64,000 bases of DNA from Duganella radicis (lineage in GTDB: Bacteria; Pseudomonadota; Gammaproteobacteria; Burkholderiales; Burkholderiaceae_D). The notes under the pieces are model-generated. The model searched no databases. It was not told where the DNA came from and worked only from the letters and a program-made list of their open reading frames with translations. Below are positions 18,507 through 27,461 of this stretch, one piece after another. Position numbers and translations under genes: made by a program. The first letter of the stretch is position 1. Every line of letters starts with the position of its first letter. The stretch is from NCBI RefSeq assembly GCF_009720825.1, contig NZ_WNKY01000001.1:1-64000 (forward strand), in the 5' to 3' direction.

Positions 18507-19777
18507 CGAGGAAGACCATGAGCACACGCAGATCCTCCATGCGCGCAGCCCGCGCGACCTTGATGCTGGCGATCTGTTGCATGCCACTTGCCCGCGCCCA
18601 GCAGCCATCCGCGCCGTCGGTGGAGGTCGCGCATTACTGGGTTTCGCCCAGCGAGCGCAAGGCCCTCGACGTCTATCGCAATGCCTGGCAAGGCTTGGGC
18701 GGCAAATGGTTCGATCTCCCTTCGAAAAACAAGCTGGCCGAAGTGAACATGGCCACCGACATGATCGCCAACGGCTATCCGCCGGCGGTGATCCAGTGGA
18801 ACGCCAATCGGGAAAGCATGGAGCTGGCGTCGATGGGGGTGATCCAGGATATCGAGGATGTCGCGGCCGCCGACCACTGGCGCGATTTCCTGCCCAAGAA
18901 CCTGGTGAATCACATCAGCTACAAGGGGCACATTTATTTCGCGCCGGTCGATATCCATGCCGAAAACTGGGTCTGGACCAACAAGCAGATCTTCGATCAG
19001 TTGAAACTGCCGGTGCCGACAAGCTGGGACGGCGTGCTGGCCAGCGCCGCCAAAATCAAGCAGGCCGGCTACACCCCCATCGCGCTCGGATCGGGCGCGT
19101 GGGAAATCTCCCTGCTGTTCAATGACATTGTGTATGCCGTCTACGGCCCCGACGGCTATAACCGCTTGCTGGCCGGCGGCGATTCGAATGCCGCCATGGA
19201 GCCGGCGATGCTCAAGGCGCTGGACATCCTGCGGCGCTTAAGCGCTTTTGTCGATCCGGCCCGGGGTGGCAAGACCTGGGTCGACGCTACGCTCTCGGTC
19301 GGGCGTGGTCGGGCCGCCATGCAGTTCATGGGCGACTACGCCAAGGGCGAGCTGGAACAGGCCGGCCTGAAAGTCGACAAGGATTTCCGGTGCAGCCTGG
19401 CGCCGGGGACGAATTCGATCTATTTTGTCGTGATCGACGCTTTCGCGTTCCCGGTCTCCAACAACGAACAGGTGCGTCGCTCCCAGCGGCTGTTCGCGCG
19501 CCAGCTCATGAATGTCAACCACCAGCTGGCATTCAACCGTATCAAGGGATCGATACCGCCACGGACCGATATCCAGCGCAGCCATCTCGACACCTGCGGC
19601 AAGATCGGCCTGGATCTGATTTCGCGCGAGCACGGCCAGGTGTTCGCGCAATCCATGTTGATGCCGCCGCAAATGTCGCAGGGCTGGATCGATATCGTGG
19701 CCGACTACTTCAACAACCCCAAAATCCCGCCCGCCACCACGCAGCGCCAGCTGGCGGAGGTGCTGTCGCAAAAATGA
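18503..19777 (+). CDS. Periplasmic sugar-type solute-binding protein, orphan
   Basis: A 424-residue extracellular solute-binding protein (family 1 style). The N-terminus carries arginines and then a hydrophobic stretch ending in ARAQQ, a plausible signal peptide. Motifs such as PAVIQWNANRE, YFAPVDIHAENWVWTNK, PTSWDGVLASAAKIK and AAMQFMGDYAKGELE match sugar-binding components of ABC importers. The start used overlaps the preceding stop (ATGA); an internal ATG at 18518 is an alternative. No permease or ATPase gene is nearby, so it may deliver a ligand signal to the coupled GGDEF/EAL protein rather than feed a transporter; that role is inference. Confidence 0.85.
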   Translation: MTRKTMSTRRSSMRAARATLMLAICCMPLARAQQPSAPSVEVAHYWVSPSERKALDVYRNAWQGLGGKWFDLPSKNKLAEVNMATDMIANGYPPAVIQWNANRESMELASMGVIQDIEDVAAADHWRDFLPKNLVNHISYKGHIYFAPVDIHAENWVWTNKQIFDQLKLPVPTSWDGVLASAAKIKQAGYTPIALGSGAWEISLLFNDIVYAVYGPDGYNRLLAGGDSNAAMEPAMLKALDILRRLSAFVDPARGGKTWVDATLSVGRGRAAMQFMGDYAKGELEQAGLKVDKDFRCSLAPGTNSIYFVVIDAFAFPVSNNEQVRRSQRLFARQLMNVNHQLAFNRIKGSIPPRTDIQRSHLDTCGKIGLDLISREHGQVFAQSMLMPPQMSQGWIDIVADYFNNPKIPPATTQRQLAEVLSQK

Positions 19778-19783
19778 GCGAGG

Positions 19784-21394
19784 CTAGGTGCTGGCGTGGC
19801 GGGGCAGGGCCAGCAACCGCCCCGCAGCCGCGCGTGGCGTGGTCGCCGCACCGCCGTCGGCCAGCTTGAACTGGTTGACCACCCGCGCCAGTTTGCCGGC
19901 CTGCTCCCTGAGCGACTCGGACGCCGCCGCCGACTCCTCCACCAGGGCGGCGTTTTGCTGCGTCGCCTGATCCATCTGCGAGATGGCCTGGTTGACCTGG
20001 TCGATGCCGGCGGTCTGCTCCTGGCAGGCCACGCTGATCTCGCCCATGAGATGGGTGACGCGCTGGATCGCGCCCTCCACCTCGCGCGTGCTGGCCCCGG
20101 CTTGTTCAACCAGTGTGTTGCCGGCGTTGATGCTGATGACCGAATCATCGATCAGGGTCTTGATTTGTTTGGCCGCCGCCGCGCTGCGCTGGGCCAGGGT
20201 ACGCACCTCGGAGGCGACCACGGCGAAGCCGCGTCCCTGCTCACCGGCGCGCGCCGCTTCCACGGCGGCGTTCAGCGCCAAAATATTGGTCTGGAAGGCG
20301 ATGCCGTCGATGACGCCGATGATGTCGGCGATCTGCCGCGAAGACGCGTTGATGGCGCCCATGGTCTGTTCCACCTCGGCCACCACCGCGCCGCTCTTGC
20401 GGGCCAGCGCGGAGGCTTCCACGGCCAGCTGGTTGGCCTGCTGCGCGTTCTCGGCATTGTGCCGGACGGTGGCGGTCAGTTCGTCCATCGAGGCGGCGGT
20501 TTCCTCCAGCGAGCCGGCCTGCTCCTCGGTGCGCGCGGAGAGGTCGGCGTTGCCGGATGCGATCTGCTGGGAGGCGACGGCGATGGCTTCGCTGCCGCCG
20601 CGAATCTCGGCGACGGCGCCGGCCAGGTCCTGGCGCATGCTTCGCATCGCCGCCAGCATGCTGTCGTGGTCGTTCGGCCGGGTCGCCACCGTCATGCTCA
20701 GATCGCGCGACGCGATGCGCTTCACGATCTCGACGGCGTAGGCCGGCTCGCCGCCCAGTTCCTTCAGCAGCTTGCGGATGATCACCGCGCCAACACCGAC
20801 GGCCAGCAGGCCGGCAAGCACCGAGATGATGCTCACCAGGACGGCCCCGGACTCGGCCCGTTCGATCAGCTTGTTGCCGATCTCGGTCATCAGCGACTCC
20901 TGGAAGGAAACCATGGTATCGAGCTCGGTGAAATAGGCGTTCTGCCGCGGCACGCCTTCGCTGAATAACAGGTCGATCGCCTGTTCCGGCGTGCCGCCCT
21001 CGATCAGTTTGACGATGCGTTCGGAGACATCGGTGTTGGCGTTGCGCGCCGCCGTTATCTGGGTGTAGATTTGCCGCGCCCGCGCGGTGTTGATCATCTT
21101 GTCGAGTTCAGCGAGGTGGCGGCTGGTGCTCTCGTTGGCCGCGCGCAGCTTGTCGAGGAATTTTTTCCTGTCCTCGGGCACCCGGGCCAGCGAGGCGTTG
21201 CGCAGATTGCGCGCCATCTCATTGACATCGCTCTTGACCTGCAATGCCAGCATGGCCTTGACGTGACGGTCGTTGACGATCTCGTCGGACATCCTGGCGC
21301 TTTCTTTCAAGCGCAGCACGCTGAGGACGGCAACCACGGCCAACAGCACGACCACCACGCCAAATCCCAATGTCATGCGCTTGCCGATTCCCAT
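19784..21394 (-). CDS. Methyl-accepting chemotaxis protein
   Basis: A 536-residue chemoreceptor starting at [12 protein letters not shown], preceded by AGGAGA. The first helix spans about residues 8-30, then a four-helix-bundle ligand domain, a second helix around 190-212, a HAMP region and the cytoplasmic signalling hairpin. The hairpin tip is clear ([20 protein letters not shown]) and glutamine/glutamate methylation-type stretches such as [20 protein letters not shown] are present. No NWETF-like tail is seen. It converges on the solute-binding gene with only six bases between stops. The ligand cannot be deduced; proximity to aromatic catabolism makes an aromatic attractant possible but unproven. 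Confidence 0.93.
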   Translation of the reverse strand: MGIGKRMTLGFGVVVVLLAVVAVLSVLRLKESARMSDEIVNDRHVKAMLALQVKSDVNEMARNLRNASLARVPEDRKKFLDKLRAANESTSRHLAELDKMINTARARQIYTQITAARNANTDVSERIVKLIEGGTPEQAIDLLFSEGVPRQNAYFTELDTMVSFQESLMTEIGNKLIERAESGAVLVSIISVLAGLLAVGVGAVIIRKLLKELGGEPAYAVEIVKRIASRDLSMTVATRPNDHDSMLAAMRSMRQDLAGAVAEIRGGSEAIAVASQQIASGNADLSARTEEQAGSLEETAASMDELTATVRHNAENAQQANQLAVEASALARKSGAVVAEVEQTMGAINASSRQIADIIGVIDGIAFQTNILALNAAVEAARAGEQGRGFAVVASEVRTLAQRSAAAAKQIKTLIDDSVISINAGNTLVEQAGASTREVEGAIQRVTHLMGEISVACQEQTAGIDQVNQAISQMDQATQQNAALVEESAAASESLREQAGKLARVVNQFKLADGGAATTPRAAAGRLLALPRHAST

Positions 21395-21537
21395 AAATGC
21401 GTCTCCTGATAATATTGAAAATAGTTTAACCAAGAGACCGCAGGGGCGATATGGGGTAATCCCTAAACTGCTGTAGTCAAATCACGTAGGTGTTTTCCGT
21501 CGGGAGGCTGCGCGCTGATTGGCCGCTTCCCCGGCCA

Positions 21538-22458
21538 CTACGCGGCCGCATCGGCCTGATCGGAAAAATGCTCGAAGATCAGGCTGCGCAACCACTGGTT
21601 GCCCGGGTCGCGGTGATACTTCGCATGCCAGAACACATTGATGTCGATCGGCGTCCTGACCACCGGGTGCGGCACGTAGCGCAGCTTGAACGGCTGCACG
21701 CAGGCACGGGCAAAGCGTTCCGGCACGCTGGTGATCATGTCGGTGCTGCCGATGATGTGGCCGACCGCCACGTAGTGCGGCACCGTCAGCTTGACCTTGC
21801 GCTTGATGCCTTTGCGCTCGATGGTGGCGTCCATGTCGGCGTGGCCGGTGCCGGCCGCCACCACCACCACGTGATCGGCCGCGCAGAATTCATCGACCGT
21901 CATTTCCGCCTTGTCCAACGCATGGCCGGCGCGGAACATGCACACGTACTGCTGGTGGAACAGCCGGCGCTGGAAGAAGCCGGCCTTCAATTGCGGTAAC
22001 AGGCCGATCGCCAGATCGACGTGGCCGGTTTCCATCTCGTCGCGCAGGTTGACCGCCGTATTGCGCACCGAGCTGATGGTCACGTTCGGCGCCACCGTGG
22101 CCAGCAAGACCATCAGCCTGGGCAGGAAGTAAATCTCGCCGATGTCGGTCACTCCCAGCGTGAACTTGCGATTGCTGGTCAGCGGATCGAAGCTTTGCTT
22201 GTCGTTGAGCGAACTGTGGATGGTGCTCAAGGCATAAGCGATCGGTTCGGCCAGCTGGTTGGCGTACGGTGTCGGCTCCATTCCCTTCGAAGTGCGCTGG
22301 AACAGCTCGTCGCCCAGCAGCAGGCGCAGGCGCTTGAGGGCGTTGCTGACCGCCGGCTGGCTGAGGCCCAGCTTTTCCGCCACCACCGACACCCGCCGTT
22401 CCATCAGCAGCTGATGGAACACCAGCAGCAAGTTCAAGTCGACGTCTTTTAGTTCCAT
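21538..22458 (-). CDS. nagR: LysR-type regulator of the NahR/NagR kind
   Basis: A 306-residue LysR protein with the winged helix in residues 6-65 (DLNLLLVFHQLLMERRVSVV, LSQPAVSNALKRLR). The effector domain has motifs shared with NahR, NagR and DntR (TDIGEIYFLPRL, PHYVAVGHIIGSTDMI, FWHAKYHRDPGN). NahR-type activators respond to salicylate or related hydroxybenzoates. It is divergent from the salicylate hydroxylase operon across a 97-bp gap containing NahR-box-like sequences. Assignment as the operon activator is strong by position; the exact inducer is inferred. Confidence 0.82.
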   Translation of the reverse strand: MELKDVDLNLLLVFHQLLMERRVSVVAEKLGLSQPAVSNALKRLRLLLGDELFQRTSKGMEPTPYANQLAEPIAYALSTIHSSLNDKQSFDPLTSNRKFTLGVTDIGEIYFLPRLMVLLATVAPNVTISSVRNTAVNLRDEMETGHVDLAIGLLPQLKAGFFQRRLFHQQYVCMFRAGHALDKAEMTVDEFCAADHVVVVAAGTGHADMDATIERKGIKRKVKLTVPHYVAVGHIIGSTDMITSVPERFARACVQPFKLRYVPHPVVRTPIDINVFWHAKYHRDPGNQWLRSLIFEHFSDQADAAA

Positions 22459-22466
22459 AAAGTAAT

Positions 22467-22499
22467 ATTCATTTGAGTGATTTTATTCATTCACCAGAT
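22467..22499. promoter_or_regulatory. Tandem NahR-box-like sites in the nag divergent promoter
   Basis: ATTCATTTGAGTGAT at 22467-22481 has the ATTCA and TGAT ends of the NahR consensus (ATTCACGCTNNTGAT) at the same spacing, matching 9 of 13 defined positions. A second copy, ATTCATTCACCAGAT, starts 18 bp further at 22485 and keeps ATTCA and GAT. Two sites on one face of the helix fit LysR-type tetramer binding. The match was made by eye. Confidence 0.5.
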
Positions 22500-22555
22500 T
22501 CTATATATTTATATTACCTCAGTTCCTATACTCGTCAAAAATAGAACGACGAGAC

Positions 22556-23554
22556 ATGGATCGCATGATGGAACTGATCGTACAACCGCTGGGCCAAAGC
22601 GTGCCCGTCACCGCCGGCGACAATCTGCTGGCGGTCCTGCGCGAACACAATATCCCGATTTCCTACAGCTGCACGGCTGGCCGTTGCGGCACTTGTCGCT
22701 GCAAGGTGCTGGAAGGGCGGGTGGTGGAATCCGGGCAGGAAGCCAAGATCACCAACCCCAACGAAGGCCAGTACGTGCTGGCGTGCATGAGCACCCTGAA
22801 CGAAAGCTGCGTGATCGAAGTCCCCGAGCCCGACGAGATCGTCACCCATCCGGCGCGGATCGTGAAGGCCGAGGTGGTCTTCATCGAGGATGCCACCCAC
22901 GACATCAAGCGCATCGTGCTGCGCAGCGCCAAGCCGTTGTCGTTTTCGCCCGGCCAGTACGCGATGCTGCAATTCACTCCCGAACACGTCCGGCCTTATT
23001 CGATGGCCTGCCTGGACAGTGACGATTTGCTGGAATTCCACGTCCGGCTGGTGCCGGATGGCCGTGTGACCGGCTATATCGCCGAGCGCCTGAAAGTCGG
23101 CGACAGCGTGCGCGTCAGCGGTCCGATGGGCACGGCCTATCTGCGCCGCAAGCATGAAGGTCCGATGCTGTGCGTGGCCGGCGGCACCGGGCTGGCGCCG
23201 GTACTGTCCATCTTGCGCGGCGCGCTGGCGGCCGGCATGCGCAATGAGATCCATGTGTACTTCGGCGTGCGCTCGCCGGCCGACATCTACTGCGCCGACG
23301 AGCTGGCCAGCCTGGCGCAACGCCATTCCAACCTGCGGGTACGGATTATTGTCGCGATGGGCGTGCGCGATGGCGCTTACCGCCGCGGCTTGGTCACCGA
23401 TGCCGTGGCCGAAGACTTGCCCAATCTCGAAGGCTGGCGCGCCTATCTGTGCGGCGCCCCGCCCATGGTCGATGCCGCCACGCTGCTGCTGCGCCGGCGC
23501 GGAATTCAACCGGAACACGTCTATGCCGACGCGTTCTATGCCAGTGCCACCTGA
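22556..23554 (+). CDS. nagAa: Ferredoxin reductase component of salicylate 5-hydroxylase
   Basis: A 332-residue electron-transfer flavoprotein. Residues 5-90 are a plant-type 2Fe-2S ferredoxin domain with ligands in CTAGRCGTCRC and a fourth Cys in LACMSTL. Residues about 100-200 bind FAD (RPYSMACLDSDD) and the C-terminal part binds NAD(P)H (CVAGGTGLAPVLSILRG). It passes electrons from NADH to the Rieske ferredoxin NagAb and on to the NagGH oxygenase. It is the first gene of the operon, facing the regulator. In Ralstonia U2 the same reductase is shared with naphthalene dioxygenase; no such dioxygenase is seen here, so it probably serves salicylate alone. Confidence 0.88.
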   Translation: MDRMMELIVQPLGQSVPVTAGDNLLAVLREHNIPISYSCTAGRCGTCRCKVLEGRVVESGQEAKITNPNEGQYVLACMSTLNESCVIEVPEPDEIVTHPARIVKAEVVFIEDATHDIKRIVLRSAKPLSFSPGQYAMLQFTPEHVRPYSMACLDSDDLLEFHVRLVPDGRVTGYIAERLKVGDSVRVSGPMGTAYLRRKHEGPMLCVAGGTGLAPVLSILRGALAAGMRNEIHVYFGVRSPADIYCADELASLAQRHSNLRVRIIVAMGVRDGAYRRGLVTDAVAEDLPNLEGWRAYLCGAPPMVDAATLLLRRRGIQPEHVYADAFYASAT

Positions 23555-23565
23555 TGGAGACCCAG

Positions 23566-24615
23566 ATGAACCCGACTACCAGCGCCGCGGCGCCCGATCC
23601 AGCGCGCGAACAATTTTACCGCCGCATCGACCAGTATCACCTGACGCCCTTGTGGGAAGTGCTGGGGACGCTGGTGCCGAATGCGCCCCGTCCCAAACAG
23701 GTGCCGGCGCTGTGGCGCTACGCCGACGTGCGCGAACATGTGATGGCGTCCGGCCAGCTGATCACCGCCGAGGAGGCGGTGCGTCGTGTGCTGATTCTGG
23801 AAAATCCCGCGCTGCGCGGCCAGTCCTCGATTACGCAGTCGCTGTACGCCGGCTTGCAGATGATATTGCCGGGCGAGGTGGCGCCGGCCCATCGCCACAC
23901 TCAGACCGCCTTGCGGCTGGTGCTGGACGGCGAGGGCGCCTACACCGCCGTCAACGGCGAGCGCACCACCATGCATCGCGGCGACTTCATCATCACGCCG
24001 GCCTGGACCTGGCATGACCACGGCAACCCGGGCGATCAACCGGTGGTGTGGCTGGACGGCCTGGATATCCCGCTGGTGCGTTTCTTCGACACCGGCTTCC
24101 ACGAGCATGGCGATCACGCCAGCCAGGCCACCACGCGCCCCGAGGGCGATGCGCTGGCGCGCTATGGCAGCAATCTGTTGCCGGTGGACTTTCAGCAGCA
24201 GGCCAGCGATCCGACCAGGATCTTCGTCTATCCCTACGCGCAAACGCGCGCGGCGTTGAGCGCGATCGCCGCCGGCGGGCCGGCCGATCCCCATCTGGGC
24301 CACAAGATGCGCTATGTGAATCCGGCCACCGGCGCCTCGCCCATGCCGACCATCGGCGCCTACGCCCAGCTGCTGCCGGCCGGCTTCAAGACCGCGCCGT
24401 ACCGCTGCACCGATGGCACGGTCTACGTTTGCCTGGAGGGCGCGGGCAGCGCGCAGATCGGCGAGGAGAGCTTCCATTTTGCGGAGAACGACGTGTTCGT
24501 CGTGCCGCCGTGGTACACGCTGACCCTGACCGCCGGCAGCGAAACCATCCTCTTCAGCTTCTCCGACCGTCCCGTCCAGCAGGCGCTGGGCATGTGGCGC
24601 GAAGAAAAGCGCTGA
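23566..24615 (+). CDS. nagI: Gentisate 1,2-dioxygenase
   Basis: A 349-residue bicupin iron dioxygenase that opens gentisate to maleylpyruvate. The N-terminal cupin shows the iron-binding pattern around PAHRHTQTALRLVLDGEG and TWHDHGN, and the C-terminal cupin is VYVCLEGAGSAQIGEESF. The ATG at 23566 is preferred because GGAGA lies five bases upstream; an ATG at 23554 overlaps the nagAa stop. Length fits the family. It directly processes the 5-hydroxylase product made by its operon neighbours. Confidence 0.92.
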   Translation: MNPTTSAAAPDPAREQFYRRIDQYHLTPLWEVLGTLVPNAPRPKQVPALWRYADVREHVMASGQLITAEEAVRRVLILENPALRGQSSITQSLYAGLQMILPGEVAPAHRHTQTALRLVLDGEGAYTAVNGERTTMHRGDFIITPAWTWHDHGNPGDQPVVWLDGLDIPLVRFFDTGFHEHGDHASQATTRPEGDALARYGSNLLPVDFQQQASDPTRIFVYPYAQTRAALSAIAAGGPADPHLGHKMRYVNPATGASPMPTIGAYAQLLPAGFKTAPYRCTDGTVYVCLEGAGSAQIGEESFHFAENDVFVVPPWYTLTLTAGSETILFSFSDRPVQQALGMWREEKR

Positions 24616-24659
24616 TGCCACGCATAACCACCCATAACGACCATCGATTGGAGCCAACC

Positions 24660-25373
24660 ATGCAATACGCCATCCCGCCAGCGGCCATCAACACCCTTGA
24701 AATTTCCGGCCAGGACGCCGTCTTCCCGGTCAACCGCATCTTCTGCGTGGGCCGCAATTACGCCGCCCACGCCATCGAAATGGGCAAGGACCCAACCCGC
24801 GAGGCGCCATTCTTCTTCATGAAGCCGGCCAACGCCGTGGTGCGCGCCGGCGCCGAGGCCGTCACCATCGCCTATCCGCCCAACACCGCCAATTATCATC
24901 ACGAGATTGAATTGGTGGTCGCCATCGGCAAGGGTGGCGCCGATATTCCGGTGGAGCAGGCGCTGGAGCATGTGTACGGCTACGCGGTGGGCCTGGACAT
25001 GACGCGCCGCGACCTGCAACTGGAAGCGCGCGACAAAGGCCGCCCGTGGGAATTCGGCAAATCGTTCTCGCAGTCGGCGCCGATCGGCCCGCTGCACGCG
25101 GCAAGCGCCATCGGCCATCCGCAGCACGCCGCCATCACGCTGAGCGTGAACGGCGCGCCGCGCCAGTCCTCGGATATCGACAAGCTGATCTGGTCGGTGG
25201 CGGAATCGATCGCCTATCTGTCGCGCTATGAAACGCTGGAGGCGGGCGACATCATCATGACCGGCACGCCGGAGGGCGTCAACGCGGTGGTGGCCGGCGA
25301 CGAAATGCGCGGCGCCATCGCCGGCCTGGGCGAGATTGTGGTGCGGGTCGGCAAAGGGAAACATCATGAATAA
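24660..25373 (+). CDS. nagK: Fumarylpyruvate hydrolase (FAH family)
   Basis: A 237-residue member of the fumarylacetoacetate hydrolase family, with metal-binding acidic residues in NYHHEIELVVAIGKG, the FVGRNYAAHA-like opening (FCVGRNYAAHA) and MTGTPEGVNAV near the end. In the gentisate pathway it cleaves fumarylpyruvate to fumarate and pyruvate. TTGGAG precedes the start. Its position between gentisate dioxygenase and the salicylate oxygenase supports this substrate over other acylpyruvates. Confidence 0.88.
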   Translation: MQYAIPPAAINTLEISGQDAVFPVNRIFCVGRNYAAHAIEMGKDPTREAPFFFMKPANAVVRAGAEAVTIAYPPNTANYHHEIELVVAIGKGGADIPVEQALEHVYGYAVGLDMTRRDLQLEARDKGRPWEFGKSFSQSAPIGPLHAASAIGHPQHAAITLSVNGAPRQSSDIDKLIWSVAESIAYLSRYETLEAGDIIMTGTPEGVNAVVAGDEMRGAIAGLGEIVVRVGKGKHHE

Positions 25374-26625
25374 GCATCCGGTCTTTCCGATCAAGCCGGC
25401 ATGGGAGCAGGCCGGTTCCAGCCGGATTCCATTCTGGGCTTATACCGACAGCGATTTGTACAAGCGCGAACTGGAGCGCTTTTTCTACCAGAATCATTGG
25501 TGCTATGTCGGGCTGGAAGCCGAGATTCCCAACCACGGCGACTTCAAGCGCACCGTGGTCGGCGAGCGCTCGGTGGTGATGGTGCGCCGCGAGGACGGCG
25601 GCATCACCGTGGTGGAAAATGTCTGCGCCCATCGCGGCATGCAATTCTGCCGCGAGCGTCACGGCAACCGCAAAGAGCTGGTCTGCCCGTATCACCAGTG
25701 GAACTACAACCTGCAAGGGGAGTTGCAGGGCGTGCCGTTCCGCCGGGGCGTCAAGCAGGATGGCAAGGTCAACGGCGGCATGCCCAAGGATTTCAAGACC
25801 GAGGATCACGGCCTGACCAGACTGAAGGTGGCCACCCGGGGCGGCGTGGTGTTCGCCTCGTTCGATCATGACGTCGAACCGCTGGAGGACTTCCTCGGCC
25901 CGGAAATCCTGTCGTACTTCGACCGCTTGTTGAATGGCCGGCAGCTGAAGATCCTGGGCTACAACCGCCAGCGCATTCCCGGCAACTGGAAGCTGATGCA
26001 GGAAAACATCAAGGACCCTTATCATCCGGGCCTGCTGCACACCTGGTTCGTGACCTACGGCCTGTGGCGCGCCGATAACAAGTCGGCGTTGCGCATGGAT
26101 GAGCACTTCCGCCACGCCGCCATGATCTCCACCCGCGGCAGCGGCGGCCAGAAGGCCGAGGTCACCGCCGGCGTGACCAGCTTCAAGGAAAGCATGGAGA
26201 TCGAGGACAAGCGCCTGCTCGATATCGTGCCTGAGCCATGGTGGGGCGGCCCCACCGCCGTGATGATGACGGTGTTCCCGAGCGTGATCTTCCAGCAGCA
26301 GGTCAACAGCGTGTCGACCCGCCACATCCAGCCGAACGGCGAGGGTTCCTTCGATTTCGTCTGGACCCATTTCGGCTTCGAGGACGACACCGAGGAAATG
26401 ACGCAGCGCCGCCTGATCCAGGCCAATCTGTTCGGCCCGGCAGGCTTTGTGTCGGCCGACGACGGCGAGGTGATCGAGTTTTCGCAGCAGGGCTTCGAGC
26501 AGAAGCCGTTCCACCGCGCGCTGGCGGAACTGGGCGGCCTGGAATGCGAGGACACCGAGCACATGGTCACCGAGACGCTGATACGCGGCATGTACAACTA
26601 CTGGCGCAAAGTGATGGAGGTATGA
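25366..26625 (+). CDS. nagG: Salicylate 5-hydroxylase, large oxygenase subunit
   Basis: A 419-residue Rieske non-heme iron oxygenase alpha subunit. The Rieske cluster ligands are CAHRGMQFC and CPYHQWNY (about residues 85-125). The catalytic iron site is in NIKDPYHPGLLHTWF, giving two His ligands, with a later acidic ligand. The sequence closely resembles, from memory, NagG of Ralstonia U2 (for example FWAYTDSDLYKRELERFFY and NRQRIPGNWKLMQENIKDP). It hydroxylates salicylate to gentisate with NagH, NagAb and NagAa. Its start overlaps the nagK stop by eight bases; GGGAA precedes it. Confidence 0.94.
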   Translation: MNKHPVFPIKPAWEQAGSSRIPFWAYTDSDLYKRELERFFYQNHWCYVGLEAEIPNHGDFKRTVVGERSVVMVRREDGGITVVENVCAHRGMQFCRERHGNRKELVCPYHQWNYNLQGELQGVPFRRGVKQDGKVNGGMPKDFKTEDHGLTRLKVATRGGVVFASFDHDVEPLEDFLGPEILSYFDRLLNGRQLKILGYNRQRIPGNWKLMQENIKDPYHPGLLHTWFVTYGLWRADNKSALRMDEHFRHAAMISTRGSGGQKAEVTAGVTSFKESMEIEDKRLLDIVPEPWWGGPTAVMMTVFPSVIFQQQVNSVSTRHIQPNGEGSFDFVWTHFGFEDDTEEMTQRRLIQANLFGPAGFVSADDGEVIEFSQQGFEQKPFHRALAELGGLECEDTEHMVTETLIRGMYNYWRKVMEV

Positions 26626-27101
26626 CCGTGAGCCAACCGCAAACCTATTTTGAGATCTGCCAGCTGCATGCGGCCTACAGCGCGGCGGTCGACAGCAACG
26701 ACTGGGAGCGCTGGATCGCGCTGTTCACCGACGACTGCGAGTACAAGGTGCAGCCGCGCGAGAACCATGAGCGCGGCTTCCCGCTGGCCACGCTGGCCCT
26801 GCTGAGCAAGGGCATGCTGCGCGATCGCGCCTACGGCATCCGCGAAACGCTGTTCCACGATCCGTACTACCAGCGGCACGTGGTCGGCCAGCCATTGATC
26901 GTCAGCGACGATGGCGATCTTATCGTGACCGAAACCAATTACACGGTGTTCCGCACCAAGCTGAGCCAGGAAACCACGGTGTTCAATGCCGGCCGCTATC
27001 TGGACCGCGTCCGCCGCACCGCCGACGGCCTGCGGCTGGCCTCGCGCCTGTGCGTCTACGACACCGAGATGATCCCCAATTCTTTAATTTATCCAATCTG
27101 A
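26622..27101 (+). CDS. nagH: Salicylate 5-hydroxylase, small oxygenase subunit
   Basis: A 159-residue ring-hydroxylating dioxygenase beta subunit (NTF2-like fold), with [20 protein letters not shown] at the N-terminus and [20 protein letters not shown] near the end. It assembles with NagG and has a structural role. The ATG overlaps the nagG stop by four bases, which supports coupled, equal translation of the two subunits. GGAGG lies immediately upstream; a GTG at 26628 is an alternative start. Confidence 0.93.
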   Translation: MTVSQPQTYFEICQLHAAYSAAVDSNDWERWIALFTDDCEYKVQPRENHERGFPLATLALLSKGMLRDRAYGIRETLFHDPYYQRHVVGQPLIVSDDGDLIVTETNYTVFRTKLSQETTVFNAGRYLDRVRRTADGLRLASRLCVYDTEMIPNSLIYPI

Positions 27102-27108
27102 GGCAGCC

Positions 27109-27432
27109 ATGACGACACAACTTTGGACAGACGCGCTGGCGCAGGACGCCGTCCCGGACGAGGACGTCACGGCGGTCGAGGTACAGGGCCGCGAGCTGGC
27201 CTTCTACGGCGTCGGCGGCCAGGTCTACGCCACCGACAACATCTGCACCCACGGCCACGCGCGCCTGAGCGATGGTTTTCTGGAAGGCAGCGAAATCGAA
27301 TGCCCTCTGCATCAGGGCAAGTTTGACGTGTGCAGCGGCAAAGCCATGTGCGCCCCGCTGACGGTGGACCTGCGGACCTACCCGGTCAAGATTGAAAACG
27401 GGCGCGTCTACGTCGACCTCGGCGACATCTGA
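27109..27432 (+). CDS. nagAb: Rieske ferredoxin of salicylate 5-hydroxylase
   Basis: A 107-residue soluble Rieske ferredoxin with cluster ligands [11 protein letters not shown] and CPLHQGKFD, carrying electrons from NagAa to NagG. Length and motif spacing match naphthalene-type ferredoxins. It follows nagH by seven bases and completes the four-component enzyme in one operon. Confidence 0.93.
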   Translation: MTTQLWTDALAQDAVPDEDVTAVEVQGRELAFYGVGGQVYATDNICTHGHARLSDGFLEGSEIECPLHQGKFDVCSGKAMCAPLTVDLRTYPVKIENGRVYVDLGDI

Positions 27433-27461
27433 ACCACTAAAAAATCAACAGGAGACAAAAG

